Assembly: GCF_900142845.1 (NCBI RefSeq)
Contig: NZ_FSRU01000001.1
Span: 1,240,001-1,304,000 of the forward strand
Direction: 5' to 3'
Length of the DNA: 64,000 bases
From: Paraburkholderia phenazinium
Lineage (GTDB): Bacteria; Pseudomonadota; Gammaproteobacteria; Burkholderiales; Burkholderiaceae
In this document: positions 46,192 to 56,155 of the stretch, piece after piece
Layout: every line of letters starts with the position of its first letter
How positions within the stretch are numbered: position 1 is the first letter of the stretch
The notes under the pieces: model-generated
The model's database searches: none
What the model was told of the DNA's origin: nothing
Seen by the model: only the letters and a program-made list of their open reading frames with translations
Position numbers and translations under genes: made by a program

Positions 46192-47085
46192 ATGTCCAGA
46201 AATGTTGGAGTCATCGGCCTCGGCGCAATGGGGCTGGGCGTCGCCCGCTCGTTGCTGCGGGCTGGGTTTCGGGTGCATGCGTGCGATCTGCGCGCGGCCG
46301 TGCTGGAGAGTTTCGCGGCGGACGGCGGCATCGCCTGTGCGAGTCCGGCTGAACTGGGCGCGCAATGCGAGGTCGTCGTCACGCTGGTGGTCAATGCGGC
46401 GCAGACCGAAGCGGTGCTGTTCGGCGCGCAGGGCGCGGTGGCCAGCATGAAGCCGGGCAGCGTGGTGGTTGCGAGCGCAACCGTCTCGCCTGACTTCGCC
46501 ATCGAGCTCGGCCGGCGCATCGAGGCAGCCGGTCTGCAGATGCTCGACGCACCCGTCTCCGGTGGCGCGGCGCGTGCCGCTTCCGGCGAGATGACCATGA
46601 TGACCTCGGGTCCGGCCGCCGCCTACGCCGCCTGCGAGGATGTGCTGGCCGGCATGGCCGGCAAGGTTTACCGGCTGGGCGCCGTGCATGGCATCGGCTC
46701 GAAAGTGAAGATCATCAACCAGTTGCTGGCGGGCGTGCACATCGCGGCCGCTGCGGAAGCGATGGCGCTCGGCCTGCGCGAGGGCGTCGACGCCGAGTCG
46801 CTGTACGACGTGATCACGCACAGCGCCGGCAATTCGTGGATGTTCGAAAACCGCGTGCCGCACATTCTCAAGGGCGATTACACGCCGCTCTCGGCGGTCG
46901 ATATCTTCGTCAAGGATCTCGGCCTCGTGCTCGATACCGCGCGCCGTTCGAAATTCCCATTGCCGCTTTCGGCAGCGGCGCATCAGATGTTCATGATGGC
47001 CTCGTCGGCAGGGCACGGCGGGGAAGACGACTCGGCGGTCATCAAGATTTTCCCCGGCATCGACGTGCCGGCGGCGAAATCCTAG
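46192..47085 (+). CDS. ltnD: L-threonate 2-dehydrogenase
   Basis: A 297-residue beta-hydroxyacid dehydrogenase: NAD motif GLGAMGLGVA at residues 7-16, substrate motif DAPVSGGAARAASGE at about 118-132 and catalytic lysine in KVKIINQLLAG. By family and by position before otnK/otnC it oxidises L-threonate to 2-oxo-tetronate. CGGAG lies ten bases before the ATG. Confidence 0.92.
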   Translation: MSRNVGVIGLGAMGLGVARSLLRAGFRVHACDLRAAVLESFAADGGIACASPAELGAQCEVVVTLVVNAAQTEAVLFGAQGAVASMKPGSVVVASATVSPDFAIELGRRIEAAGLQMLDAPVSGGAARAASGEMTMMTSGPAAAYAACEDVLAGMAGKVYRLGAVHGIGSKVKIINQLLAGVHIAAAAEAMALGLREGVDAESLYDVITHSAGNSWMFENRVPHILKGDYTPLSAVDIFVKDLGLVLDTARRSKFPLPLSAAAHQMFMMASSAGHGGEDDSAVIKIFPGIDVPAAKS

Positions 47086-47098
47086 CCGGAGCGCCGCC

Positions 47099-48442
47099 AT
47101 GACGACTTCATCTGCGCGCCCGCTGCTGGGCTGCATTGCCGACGACTTCACCGGCGCCACGGACCTCGCCAACATGCTGGTGCGCGGCGGCATGCGCACG
47201 GTTCAGACCATCGGCGTGCCGGCTTCCGACGAACCGGTCGAGGCCGATGCGCTGGTGGTGGCGCTGAAATCGCGCACCATCCCGGCTGCGGACGCGGTGA
47301 CGCAATCGCTTGCGGCGCTCGACTGGTTGCGCGCGCAAGGATGCCGTCAGTTCTTCTTCAAGTACTGCTCGACTTTCGATTCGACGGAGGCGGGCAACAT
47401 CGGCCCGGTTGCGGATGCGTTGCTCGATGCGCTTTCGGGATTGGACCTTGGCCTGGGCGCCGGCGAAGAGCGAGATGTCAGCGCCGAGGCCTTCACGATC
47501 GCCTGTCCAGCGTTCCCGGAAAACGGGCGCACGATCTATCGCGGCCACCTGTTCGTCGGCGATGTGCTGCTCAACGAGTCGGGCATGGAGAACCATCCGC
47601 TCACGCCCATGAAAGACGCAAACCTCGTGCGCGTCCTGCAGCGGCAGACGGCATCGAAGGTGGGGCTGGTGCGTTACGACAGCGTGGCGCAGGGCGCGGC
47701 CACGGTGCGCGAGCGTTTCGACGCGTTGCGGCGCGACGGCGTGCGCATGGCGATTGCCGACGCACTGTCCGATGCCGACCTGCACACGCTCGGCGAGGCC
47801 TGCGCGAATCTCAAGCTGATCACGGGCGGCTCCGGCGTCGCACTCGGCTTGCCGGCGAATTTCCGCCGTGCCGGTTTGCTCTCTGGAACGGCAGACGCGG
47901 GTCAGTTGCCGCGGGTTGAGGGCCTGTCGGTCGTCCTTGCGGGCAGTGCGTCGAAAGCGACCAACGCCCAGGTGGCGGTCTGGCGCGAAAGCCGGCCCGC
48001 ATTCCGGATCGACCCGCTGGCGGCCGCGCGCGGCGAACCGGTGGTCGAACAGGCGCTCGCGTTTGCGCGCGAGCACTTCGGCGCCCGGCAGCCGGTGCTG
48101 ATCTACGCCACCGCGACGCCCGACGAGGTCAAGGCGGTGCAGCGCGAACTCGGCGTCGAACAGGCGGGACACCTGGTCGAAGGTACGCTGGCGGCGATCG
48201 CACGCGGCTTGCGTGAACTGGGCGTGCGCAAGTTCGTGGTGGCGGGCGGAGAGACCTCCGGTGCGGTAGTTCAGGCGCTCGATGTGCAGACGTTGCGCAT
48301 CGGCGCGCAGATCGACCCGGGCGTGCCGGCGACCGCAACCACCGGTGACATCCCGCTTGCACTCGCACTCAAGTCCGGCAACTTCGGCGCGACCGACTTT
48401 TTCGCCAAGGCGCTGCGCCATCTCGACGGGACGGCATCATGA
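47099..48442 (+). CDS. otnK: 3-oxo-tetronate kinase (DUF1537)
   Basis: A 447-residue DUF1537-family sugar-acid kinase. The ADDFTGATDLAN motif near residue 14, FFKYCSTFDST, GGSGVALGL and the C-terminal GGETSG nucleotide loop are all present. It phosphorylates 3-oxo-tetronate at O4. Fourteen bases separate it from ltnD and its stop overlaps otnC by ATGA. Confidence 0.93.
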   Translation: MTTSSARPLLGCIADDFTGATDLANMLVRGGMRTVQTIGVPASDEPVEADALVVALKSRTIPAADAVTQSLAALDWLRAQGCRQFFFKYCSTFDSTEAGNIGPVADALLDALSGLDLGLGAGEERDVSAEAFTIACPAFPENGRTIYRGHLFVGDVLLNESGMENHPLTPMKDANLVRVLQRQTASKVGLVRYDSVAQGAATVRERFDALRRDGVRMAIADALSDADLHTLGEACANLKLITGGSGVALGLPANFRRAGLLSGTADAGQLPRVEGLSVVLAGSASKATNAQVAVWRESRPAFRIDPLAAARGEPVVEQALAFAREHFGARQPVLIYATATPDEVKAVQRELGVEQAGHLVEGTLAAIARGLRELGVRKFVVAGGETSGAVVQALDVQTLRIGAQIDPGVPATATTGDIPLALALKSGNFGATDFFAKALRHLDGTAS

Positions 48443-49095
48443 GCTTGGCAATCCATAGCGGCGACGAAGCCAGGGTTCGCGAGGAGATTTGCAGCACCGG
48501 CGCGAGTTTGTATCAACGCGGCTATACGGTGGGCAGCGCCGGCAATATCAGCGCCCGTCTCGACGACGGCTGGCTGATCACCCCCACCGACGCCTGCCTC
48601 GGCCGGCTCGATCCGGCCGAGATCGCCAAGGTCGATCTGGCGGGCAACGCGGTATCGGGCGGCAAGCCGTCGAAGACACTGGCCTTGCATCGCGGCATCT
48701 ACGCGCGCAACGCGCAAACGCGCGGCATCGTGCACACCCATTCGACGCATCTGGTCGCCCTCACGTTGGCCGGCGTGTGGAGCGAGGCCGACGTGCTGCC
48801 GCCGATCACCCCGTACTACGTGATGAAGGTCGGCCACATTCCGCTGATCCGCTACCGGCGCCCGGGCGACCCGCAAGTGGCGGAGCAGATCGCGGCGCTG
48901 GCGGACAGCGTGCGCGGCGTGCTGCTGGAGCGGCTTGGGCCGGTGGTGTGGGAACGTTCGGTGGCGCAGGCATCGTATGCGCTCGAAGAGCTCGAGGAGA
49001 CCGCGCGGTTGTGGCTGATGACGAACCCAAAACCGGCGCCGCTCGACGAAGCGGCGCTGGAAGAGTTGCGCACCGTATTCGGCGCGCGCTGGTGA
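48439..49095 (+). CDS. otnC: 3-oxo-tetronate 4-phosphate decarboxylase
   Basis: A 218-residue class II aldolase-family protein. GSAGNISAR, ITPTDACLGRL and the zinc histidines in HTHSTH (99-104) are visible. The usual aldolase glutamate region reads PSKT instead, as suits a decarboxylase of this family. It converts 3-oxo-tetronate 4-phosphate to dihydroxyacetone phosphate and CO2, joining glycolysis. Confidence 0.93.
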   Translation: MSLAIHSGDEARVREEICSTGASLYQRGYTVGSAGNISARLDDGWLITPTDACLGRLDPAEIAKVDLAGNAVSGGKPSKTLALHRGIYARNAQTRGIVHTHSTHLVALTLAGVWSEADVLPPITPYYVMKVGHIPLIRYRRPGDPQVAEQIAALADSVRGVLLERLGPVVWERSVAQASYALEELEETARLWLMTNPKPAPLDEAALEELRTVFGARW

Positions 49096-49204
49096 ACGAC
49101 GCCGCGGCGTTTGAACCCAGGCGCCGCGGCACGGTGGATACCCATAAAGCCCGACGGCTGCTGCAGGCATACCGTCGCCGGCCCATCATCAAAGGAGACA
49201 AGGC

Positions 49205-50554
49205 ATGAGTTCTTACGAGGCGGCTTCACTCGGTCCCGATGGCCTCGCTGCACAGGCCGCAGCGGCAGCCGGACAACCCGGCGCGGCCGAAGTCGAACGC
49301 ACCTACAGGAAGGTGTTCTGGCGCATCGTGCCGTTCCTGATGCTGTGCTACGTGGTCGCGTATCTCGACCGGGTCAACGTCGGCTTCGCCAAGCTGCAGA
49401 TGTCGACGGATCTCGCCTTCAGCGAAACGGTATTCGGCCTCGGCGCCGGCGTGTTCTTCATCGGCTACTTCCTGTTCGAGTTGCCGAGCAACATCCTGAT
49501 GCACAAGCTCGGCGCCCGTATCTGGATTGCGCGGATCATGATCACGTGGGGCCTTCTTTCGGCCGTATTCGTATTCGTCAAGACTCCTGCGCAGTTCTAC
49601 ATTCTGCGCTTCCTGCTCGGTCTGGCCGAAGCCGGTTTTTATCCGGGCGTGATCCTGTATCTGACTTACTGGTTCCCGTCGCATCGGCGCGCGAAGATCA
49701 TCGCGGTGTTCATGTCGGCGATTCCGGTTTCGGGCATTTTCGGCAATCCGCTCTCCGGCTGGATCATGCAGTCGTTTCACAACAACCAGGGCCTGGCAGG
49801 CTGGCAATGGATGTTCCTGATCGAAGCGATTCCCGCTATCGCGATCGGCATTGCGACGATCCTGTACCTCGACAACGGCATCGCCAACGCCAAATGGCTC
49901 AGCGAGCGCGAAAAGCGCCTGCTGACCGACGACATCTGCGCACAGCAGCAGGAGAAGACCCGCACGCATTCGGTTGCCGGGGTGTTTCGCGACCCGCGCA
50001 CGTGGTGGATGTCGCTCATCTACTTCGCGTTCGTCACCGGCCAGTATGGCTTGACGTTCTGGATGCCCACGCTGGTGAAATCAACGGGTGTGACGGGGGC
50101 GTTCAACATCGGCTTGCTGAGCGCGATTCCCTTCCTCGTGGCGATTGTCGTGATGAACATCATGGGCCATAGCTCGGACCGGCGGCGCGAGCGTCGCTGG
50201 CATCTGATCGGGCCGGCGCTGTGCGGCGCGATCGGCTTTACGGTAGCCGCCTCGTTTGCCCACAATACGGCGGTGTCGATTGCGTTCCTGTCGCTCGCGG
50301 CGGCGGGCGTGCTGACCTGTGCGCCGCTGTTCTGGTCGTTGCCGACGGCGTTCATGTCGGGCGCCACAGCGGCCGCCGGTATCGCCATCATCAATTCGAT
50401 CGGCAATCTGGCGGGTTTCGCGAGCCCGTACATGATCGGCTATCTGAAGGACCTGACCCACAGCACGCAGTCCGGTATGTATGTGCTGGCCGGCATGCTG
50501 GTGATCGGCGCACTCGCCGTGTGGTTGACGCCGGCCAGACTCGTCAACCGATAG
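49205..50554 (+). CDS. MFS sugar-acid transporter, ACS family
   Basis: A 449-residue, 12-TM carrier with the ACS signature [14 protein letters not shown] in TM1 and the [19 protein letters not shown] segment. AAGGAG precedes the ATG. It lies inside the tetronate operon, so threonate or erythronate is the likely substrate. It resembles the MFS in the sugar-acid cluster at 32.5 kb but is a distinct gene. Confidence 0.92.
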   Translation: MSSYEAASLGPDGLAAQAAAAAGQPGAAEVERTYRKVFWRIVPFLMLCYVVAYLDRVNVGFAKLQMSTDLAFSETVFGLGAGVFFIGYFLFELPSNILMHKLGARIWIARIMITWGLLSAVFVFVKTPAQFYILRFLLGLAEAGFYPGVILYLTYWFPSHRRAKIIAVFMSAIPVSGIFGNPLSGWIMQSFHNNQGLAGWQWMFLIEAIPAIAIGIATILYLDNGIANAKWLSEREKRLLTDDICAQQQEKTRTHSVAGVFRDPRTWWMSLIYFAFVTGQYGLTFWMPTLVKSTGVTGAFNIGLLSAIPFLVAIVVMNIMGHSSDRRRERRWHLIGPALCGAIGFTVAASFAHNTAVSIAFLSLAAAGVLTCAPLFWSLPTAFMSGATAAAGIAIINSIGNLAGFASPYMIGYLKDLTHSTQSGMYVLAGMLVIGALAVWLTPARLVNR

Positions 50555-50628
50555 ATCGGGCCTGTCCCGGCCCGTCTGCCAGCGCGCGTAGGGCGGCTGG
50601 CAGTTCAATAGTAAAAGGAGTTGTTGCA

Positions 50629-51417
50629 ATGCCTCGCTTCGCTGCCAACCTGACCATGATGTACAACGAGCACGGCTTTCTCGAGCGTTTTGCCGCCGCG
50701 GCGCAAGACGGCTTCAAAGCCGTGGAGTTTCTGTTTCCCTACGATTTTCCGGCTGCGGCGCTCAAAGATCGGCTCGTCGGCCACGGCCTGACCCAGGCAC
50801 TCTTCAACGCGCCGCCGGGCGACTGGGCGGTGGGCGAGCGCGGCATCGCCTCGCTGCCGGGCCGCGAAGACGAGTTCCGCCGCAGCATCGACACCGCGCT
50901 CGACTACACGCGCCAACTGGGCAACCGCAAGCTACATGTGATGGCCGGCCTGATTGCGGCGGGGCAGTCGCGCGAGCAGCATCGCGAGGTGTATCTGCGC
51001 AACCTGGCGTACGCCGCGCAAACCGCACAGGCTGACGGCATCACGGTGGTGATCGAGCCGATCAACACGCGCGATATCCTTGGCTTCTTTCTCAATCGCC
51101 AGGACGATGCGCAGGCCATCTGCGCCGAAGTGGGCGCACCGAACCTGAAGGTGCAATTCGATTGCTATCACTGCCAGATCGTCGAGGGCGATCTCGCGGT
51201 CAAGCTGAAACGCGATATGGCGGGCATCGGCCACATCCAGATTGCCGGTGTGCCCGAGCGGCATGAGCCGGATCTCGGCGAACTGAACTACCCGTACCTG
51301 TTCGATCTGATCGACACGCTCGGCTACGACGGCTGGATTGGCTGCGAATACCGGCCGCGGGCGGGGACGTCGGCAGGTCTGGGTTGGCTCAAGCCCTATC
51401 TCCAGCAGGACGCTTGA
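50629..51417 (+). CDS. otnI: 2-oxo-tetronate isomerase (hydroxypyruvate-isomerase family)
   Basis: A 262-residue TIM-barrel protein (xylose-isomerase-like, HYI family). The segments [25 protein letters not shown] and [15 protein letters not shown] hold the metal-binding Glu/Asp/His pattern. It interconverts 2-oxo- and 3-oxo-tetronate, linking LtnD to OtnK. AAAAGGAG lies eight bases upstream (50613-50620). Confidence 0.92.
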   Translation: MPRFAANLTMMYNEHGFLERFAAAAQDGFKAVEFLFPYDFPAAALKDRLVGHGLTQALFNAPPGDWAVGERGIASLPGREDEFRRSIDTALDYTRQLGNRKLHVMAGLIAAGQSREQHREVYLRNLAYAAQTAQADGITVVIEPINTRDILGFFLNRQDDAQAICAEVGAPNLKVQFDCYHCQIVEGDLAVKLKRDMAGIGHIQIAGVPERHEPDLGELNYPYLFDLIDTLGYDGWIGCEYRPRAGTSAGLGWLKPYLQQDA

Positions 51418-51514
51418 ATCCAGAATCATTGAGGCATGCCAGGCAATCGGCCATGCACGGACAGGGTTGAAGACAGGCAGCAACGACTGGCAACGATTAA
51501 GGACAACGGACATC

Positions 51515-52495
51515 ATGAAAGTATTGATCACCGGCGGCGCGGGGTTTCTCGGCCAGCGTCTCGCACGTGAACTGCTGGCGCGCGGCGAACTGAAGGGACC
51601 GGACGGCCAGCCGCAGAAGATTACCGAACTCGTGTTGCTGGACGTCGTCGCGGCGAGCGGCTTCAGCGACAGCCGGGTTCGCGCCGAAGTGGGCGACATC
51701 GCCGAGCGCAGCGTGCTCGAACGTGTGATCGACGAGCGGACTTCGGTCATCTTCCATCTGGCCGCGATCGTCAGCGGTCAGGCGGAAGCGGATTTCGAGC
51801 TCGGCATGCGGATCAATCTCGATGCCTCGCGCCTGCTGCTCGAAACATGCCGGCTGCGCGGGCATCGGCCGCGGGTCGTGTTTACGAGTTCGGTTGCGGT
51901 CTACGGCGGCGACATGCCGGACGTGGTGCGCAACGACACGGCGCTGAATCCGCAGTCGTCGTACGGCACGCAAAAGGCGATCGCCGAACTGCTGCTGAAC
52001 GACTACACGCGGCGCGGTTTCGTCGATGGGCGGGTGTTGCGCCTGCCCACCATCAGCGTGCGACCCGGCAAGCCGAATGCGGCGGCTTCGTCGTTTGCGA
52101 GCGGCATCATTCGCGAGCCGCTCAATGGCGAGGCCGCGGTCTGTCCGGTGACGGGCGGCACGCGGCTGTGGCTGTTGTCGCCGCGTCAGGCGATCGCTTG
52201 CCTGATTGCCGGGCTCGAACTCGACGCCGCCGCGCTCGGCCACCAGCGTGCGCTGAATCTGCCAGGCATTTCGGTGAGCGTCGACGAGATGGTGGCCGCG
52301 CTGCGCGAAGTCGCGGGCGAGGCGGTGGTCAAGCGTATCCAGTGGCAGCCGGATCCGCGCATCGAGAAGATCGTCGGTAGCTGGCCCGGCCGTTGGGATA
52401 CGACGCGCGCGGAGCAGCTCGGTCTGTCGGGCGAGAAAAGCTTCGCGGACGTGATCCGCAGTTACATCGAAGACGAGCACATTCAACCTGTTTGA
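51515..52495 (+). CDS. denD: D-erythronate dehydrogenase
   Basis: A 326-residue extended SDR with the N-terminal TGGAGFLGQRLA motif and catalytic SSYGTQK (Y-x3-K). In the known tetronate pathways DenD oxidises D-erythronate to 3-oxo-D-erythronate, the substrate of OtnK. Here it closes the operon, 97 bases after otnI, and a terminator follows. Confidence 0.9.
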   Translation: MKVLITGGAGFLGQRLARELLARGELKGPDGQPQKITELVLLDVVAASGFSDSRVRAEVGDIAERSVLERVIDERTSVIFHLAAIVSGQAEADFELGMRINLDASRLLLETCRLRGHRPRVVFTSSVAVYGGDMPDVVRNDTALNPQSSYGTQKAIAELLLNDYTRRGFVDGRVLRLPTISVRPGKPNAAASSFASGIIREPLNGEAAVCPVTGGTRLWLLSPRQAIACLIAGLELDAAALGHQRALNLPGISVSVDEMVAALREVAGEAVVKRIQWQPDPRIEKIVGSWPGRWDTTRAEQLGLSGEKSFADVIRSYIEDEHIQPV

Positions 52496-52575
52496 GCCGG
52501 ACGGTCCCGCATTCCTCAGACGTTCCTTGCCTTGACCGGTCCCACGCCGTTTAACGACGGACCGGCGACGCGCAA

Positions 52576-52616
52576 GCCGCCGCAGCCCTTGCGTTCAGGC
52601 TTGCGGCGGCCATTTT
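52576..52616 (+). terminator. Terminator of the tetronate operon
   Basis: A 12-pair GC-rich stem with one bulged T (52576-52587 with 52598-52610) around a ten-base loop, followed by CATTTTCC. It lies 81 bases after the denD stop. Confidence 0.75.
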
Positions 52617-52653
52617 CCCTTCCAGGTATTTCCCTGACGGCGGCGCGGCGCGC

Positions 52654-52683
52654 TTGACACGCTTTCCGGGCCACGCCTATTAT
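52654..52683 (+). promoter_or_regulatory. Strong sigma70-type promoter of pcaF
   Basis: Perfect -35 TTGACA (52654-52659), an 18-base spacer and -10 TATTAT (52678-52683). It would give a leader of about 265 bases before pcaF. Confidence 0.75.
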
Positions 52684-52693
52684 CATGGCTGAA

Positions 52694-52729
52694 TGTTCGA
52701 TATACGATCCATTGTTCGTATGTAGAACA
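52694..52729 (+). promoter_or_regulatory. PcaR-like operator boxes
   Basis: TGTTCGATATACGA at 52694-52707 and TGTTCGTATGTAGAACA at 52713-52729 start 19 bases apart. The second is also an inverted repeat (TGTTC..GAACA). The first resembles the Pseudomonas PcaR box GTTCGATAATCGCAC at 11 of 15 positions. They lie just downstream of the predicted transcription start, a place that suits repression. Confidence 0.55.
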
Positions 52730-52955
52730 ATTTTGAGCCAACCGGCCACCATTCGCTGTTATTCTGCCTGGGCTGCACGGCGTCCGCGTTTGGGCCTGCG
52801 TTTTGGCCTGCGTTTGGCAGTGGCATGGGCTCCGGATATCCCTTCCGCTCGCCGTGACGGCGTGACCGGGCAAGCCGGCTGTGCTGCGCAACGCGGCGGC
52901 CGCGCGCCGGTTCGTGGAGTACGCAAGCGGCGCAGCATCCAACTGGAGACATCAC

Positions 52956-54158
<1,203 letters not shown>

Positions 54159-54218
54159 ATTTTGCGGCATGGCGTAGAACAACGCGGCCATTCGCCGCAA
54201 TAGTGTAGAGAAGAGCCG

Positions 54219-54250
54219 AAGCCCCATTCCCTGGCGAATGGGGCTTTTTT
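54219..54250 (+). terminator. Terminator of pcaF
   Basis: An 11-pair stem (AAGCCCCATTC / GAATGGGGCTT) with a six-base loop and a run of six T (54245-54250). Confidence 0.93.
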
Positions 54251-54655
54251 CGTTTCAGACATTGCTGTCTGGGCCGATAATTTTATATCAATGGATTTGT
54301 GAAAAAATCCATGAATTTTTATCTGTTATTTGATAAAAATGTAAATAATACGGATGGGATGAGGGAGTTATCGGATATTCCGCAAGAGTTCAATGCCAAT
54401 TGCATCGCGGATGCAGCCTTCCTATGCCATAGGCGCCCAGAGGCCAAGTCGCCGTACAACAGTTCTTCTATAGCGATTTAAAAACCCCCTGATTTAGGTC
54501 AGCGCGATTTTCGGCGCGCCATGTACAATCGTCCCGCTGGTGTTATTTGAATCCTTCGTCTGAAAAGACTTGTTTAATTCAATGATGCTGCATATCGGAA
54601 ATTCATTATTTACGTTGCCGAAGCGCTGGATCAAACCATTTCAAGGAGAGCATCA
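54251..54655. other. AT-rich intergenic region
   Basis: About 400 bases with a much lower GC content than the genes on either side. A 60-codon open frame (GTG at 54299) crosses it but lacks a ribosome site and looks random. It contains a small hairpin (54291-54312), a degenerate FNR/CRP-like dyad CTGAT-TTAG-GTCAG (54490-54503), and a -10-like TACAAT (54524-54529) 20 bases later, for the next gene. Confidence 0.5.
54291..54312 (+). other. Small AT-rich hairpin
   Basis: A perfect eight-pair stem ATGGATTT / AAATCCAT around GTGAAA, followed by GAATTTTTATC. It could be a second weak terminator behind pcaF or a structural signal. Confidence 0.35.
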
Positions 54656-55240
54656 ATGAAAGCAGCCACGATTGGAGTCGCTCTGTTGCTGGCGGCGGCC
54701 GCCGCGCAACCCGTGTGGGCGCAGAACACGCTCTCGGACGCCACACGCGGCGTGGTCAGCGTGGTGGATCCGGTGCATGTGAAGGCGGAGATCGTCGGTA
54801 TCGATCCGGGCGTACGCACGGTGACCCTGCAAGGGCCGGCCGGCAACGTTGTCACCCTGATGGTCAGTCAGGAAGTGGCCGGGTTCGACAAGCTCAAGGT
54901 CGGCGACCGGGTCGACGTCCTCTATAAGAACGCCTTGCTCGTGAAGGCGGACAAGGTGACGGGCGGCAACAAGGGCATCCGTTCGCGCGTCGATACGCAG
55001 GTCTATGCGCCGGCGTCGGGCGGCTTCGAAACGGCGCGGCAGATCGAAGTGCTCGCCACCGTGCAGAAAATCGACCACAAGAAGGGCCTCGTAACGCTGC
55101 GCGGCGCTGCGCAAACCCAGACGCTGCAGGTCGGACCGGACGTCGATCTCAAGGGCGTGAAGGTGGGCGATACGGTTCACGCGGTGTTCGTCTCGGCAGC
55201 AGCGGTGCAGATTACGCCGCAGGACGAGGCGACGCAGTAA
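54656..55240 (+). CDS. Secreted protein with two similar beta domains (194 aa)
   Basis: A signal peptide (MKAATIGVALLLAAAAAQPVWAQ) precedes two related segments. The first (about 41-100) reads VKAEIVGIDPGVRTVTLQG..LKVGDRVDVLYKNALLV. The second (about 136-190) reads VLATVQKIDHKKGLVTLRG..VKVGDTVHAVFVSAAAVQI. They look like an internal duplication of a small beta-barrel unit. Copper-chaperone-like and OB-type folds have similar patterns, but no metal-binding residues stand out. AAGGAG lies upstream. The function is unknown. Confidence 0.8.
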   Translation: MKAATIGVALLLAAAAAQPVWAQNTLSDATRGVVSVVDPVHVKAEIVGIDPGVRTVTLQGPAGNVVTLMVSQEVAGFDKLKVGDRVDVLYKNALLVKADKVTGGNKGIRSRVDTQVYAPASGGFETARQIEVLATVQKIDHKKGLVTLRGAAQTQTLQVGPDVDLKGVKVGDTVHAVFVSAAAVQITPQDEATQ

Positions 55241-55285
55241 CGCTATGCGGTGAGCCTTGCGGTTCGGCTAAAAACAGTAAGCGTC

Positions 55286-55317
55286 GACAAACACTCCTGC
55301 GCGCAGGGGTGTTTGTC
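55286..55317. terminator. Bidirectional terminator
   Basis: Near-perfect palindrome GACAAACAC-T-CCTGCG / CGCAGG-G-GTGTTTGTC between two convergent genes, with T-rich tails in either direction. Confidence 0.75.
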
Positions 55318-55330
55318 ATCCAGGCGCCGC

Positions 55331-55717
55331 TCACGGCGTGCGCGCCGCCATCCGGTCGAAGCCGAGCCACGCCACGCGCGCCAGCCACCGGCTCACCACC
55401 CCTCGCCGCACCGGCAGACGGCTGCTCAATGCGAGGTGCGCCGGCGCGTCGCCATCGGTGCTGACCCACAGGCGTTCGCCGCGCTTCAGGCGCAGCGAAT
55501 TGCCCGGCGTCAACCAGTAGTCGTAAGGGGATTGGCTGCGTGTGAGCCAGATCCGTGCGCCGTTCACGCTCAATTCGGTGGCGGCGTTCACACGCCATGA
55601 AAACGTCGCGCCGGGTGTGACGACCACATGCACGACTACTCTGGGTAGTCGCTCGTCTTGCACACCGGTGTATCGACCGGACTCTTCATCCATGCACTGC
55701 GGGCTTGCATCAACCAT
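55331..55717 (-). CDS. DUF2917 protein (128 aa)
   Basis: A small all-beta protein with the DUF2917 pattern FSWRVNAATELSVNGARIWLTRSQSPYDYWLTPGNSLRLKRGERLWVST (described here as a layout) at about residues 40-90. The family is common in Burkholderiales and has no known function. The start at 55717 is chosen because GGAGAG lies five bases upstream; ATGs at 55732 or further are possible. A terminator-like hairpin lies 48 bases upstream on the same strand. Confidence 0.78.
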   Translation of the reverse strand: MVDASPQCMDEESGRYTGVQDERLPRVVVHVVVTPGATFSWRVNAATELSVNGARIWLTRSQSPYDYWLTPGNSLRLKRGERLWVSTDGDAPAHLALSSRLPVRRGVVSRWLARVAWLGFDRMAARTP

Positions 55718-55764
55718 CTTGCTCTCCGTCATCGAGCCGGCAGACGGAGACGCCTCATAAAGCA

Positions 55765-55795
55765 AAAGGCCCCTTCCGTTTCCGGCGGGGCCTTT
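55765..55795 (-). terminator. Terminator-like hairpin upstream of the DUF2917 gene
   Basis: A perfect nine-pair stem (AAAGGCCCC / GGGGCCTTT) followed on the minus strand by TTGCTTTA. It would stop a minus-strand transcript just before the DUF2917 gene, or act as an attenuator. Rightward it has only a weak T-run. Confidence 0.6.
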
Positions 55796-56155
55796 GGGAC
55801 TTGTTTTGCTGGTTCAGACTGCTAACGCGCACACGCTCCCAAACGCCCGCCATGAATGGCGTGCACTGGGGTATTAATCGCGATGGCGATGAAGGCGTGG
55901 GTCAGCATGGATCTGAGTTTGTCTGGCGGCAGCGAGCTTGTCAACCAGAAATCCGCGCCGTTTCAGGCAGCAGTTGCGGCCAATGAGCGATCCGCCGCGC
56001 CGTGCCGCCGCGTCGAATTGACTGGTGAATTGTCGAGTTTTGTCGTCTAATTTCGGTGCGTGTGGCGCCATCCGCTATGCTGCGAGGCGCCGGGGGCTAC
56101 GTGGCGTGCGCCGCGTGCCGGTATCGAAACCCTGTCAGTTCCAGACGATTCCCTC
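55796..56155. other. Intergenic region before the response regulator
   Basis: 360 bases with no supported gene; short open frames on both strands are too small and lack ribosome sites. It should carry the response-regulator promoter and perhaps the source of a transcript ending at the hairpin at 55765-55795. Confidence 0.35.

Noticed and set aside
54299..54481. 60-codon frame in the AT-rich gap after pcaF
   Set aside because: GTG start without ribosome site, inside a hairpin loop, with unstructured composition.
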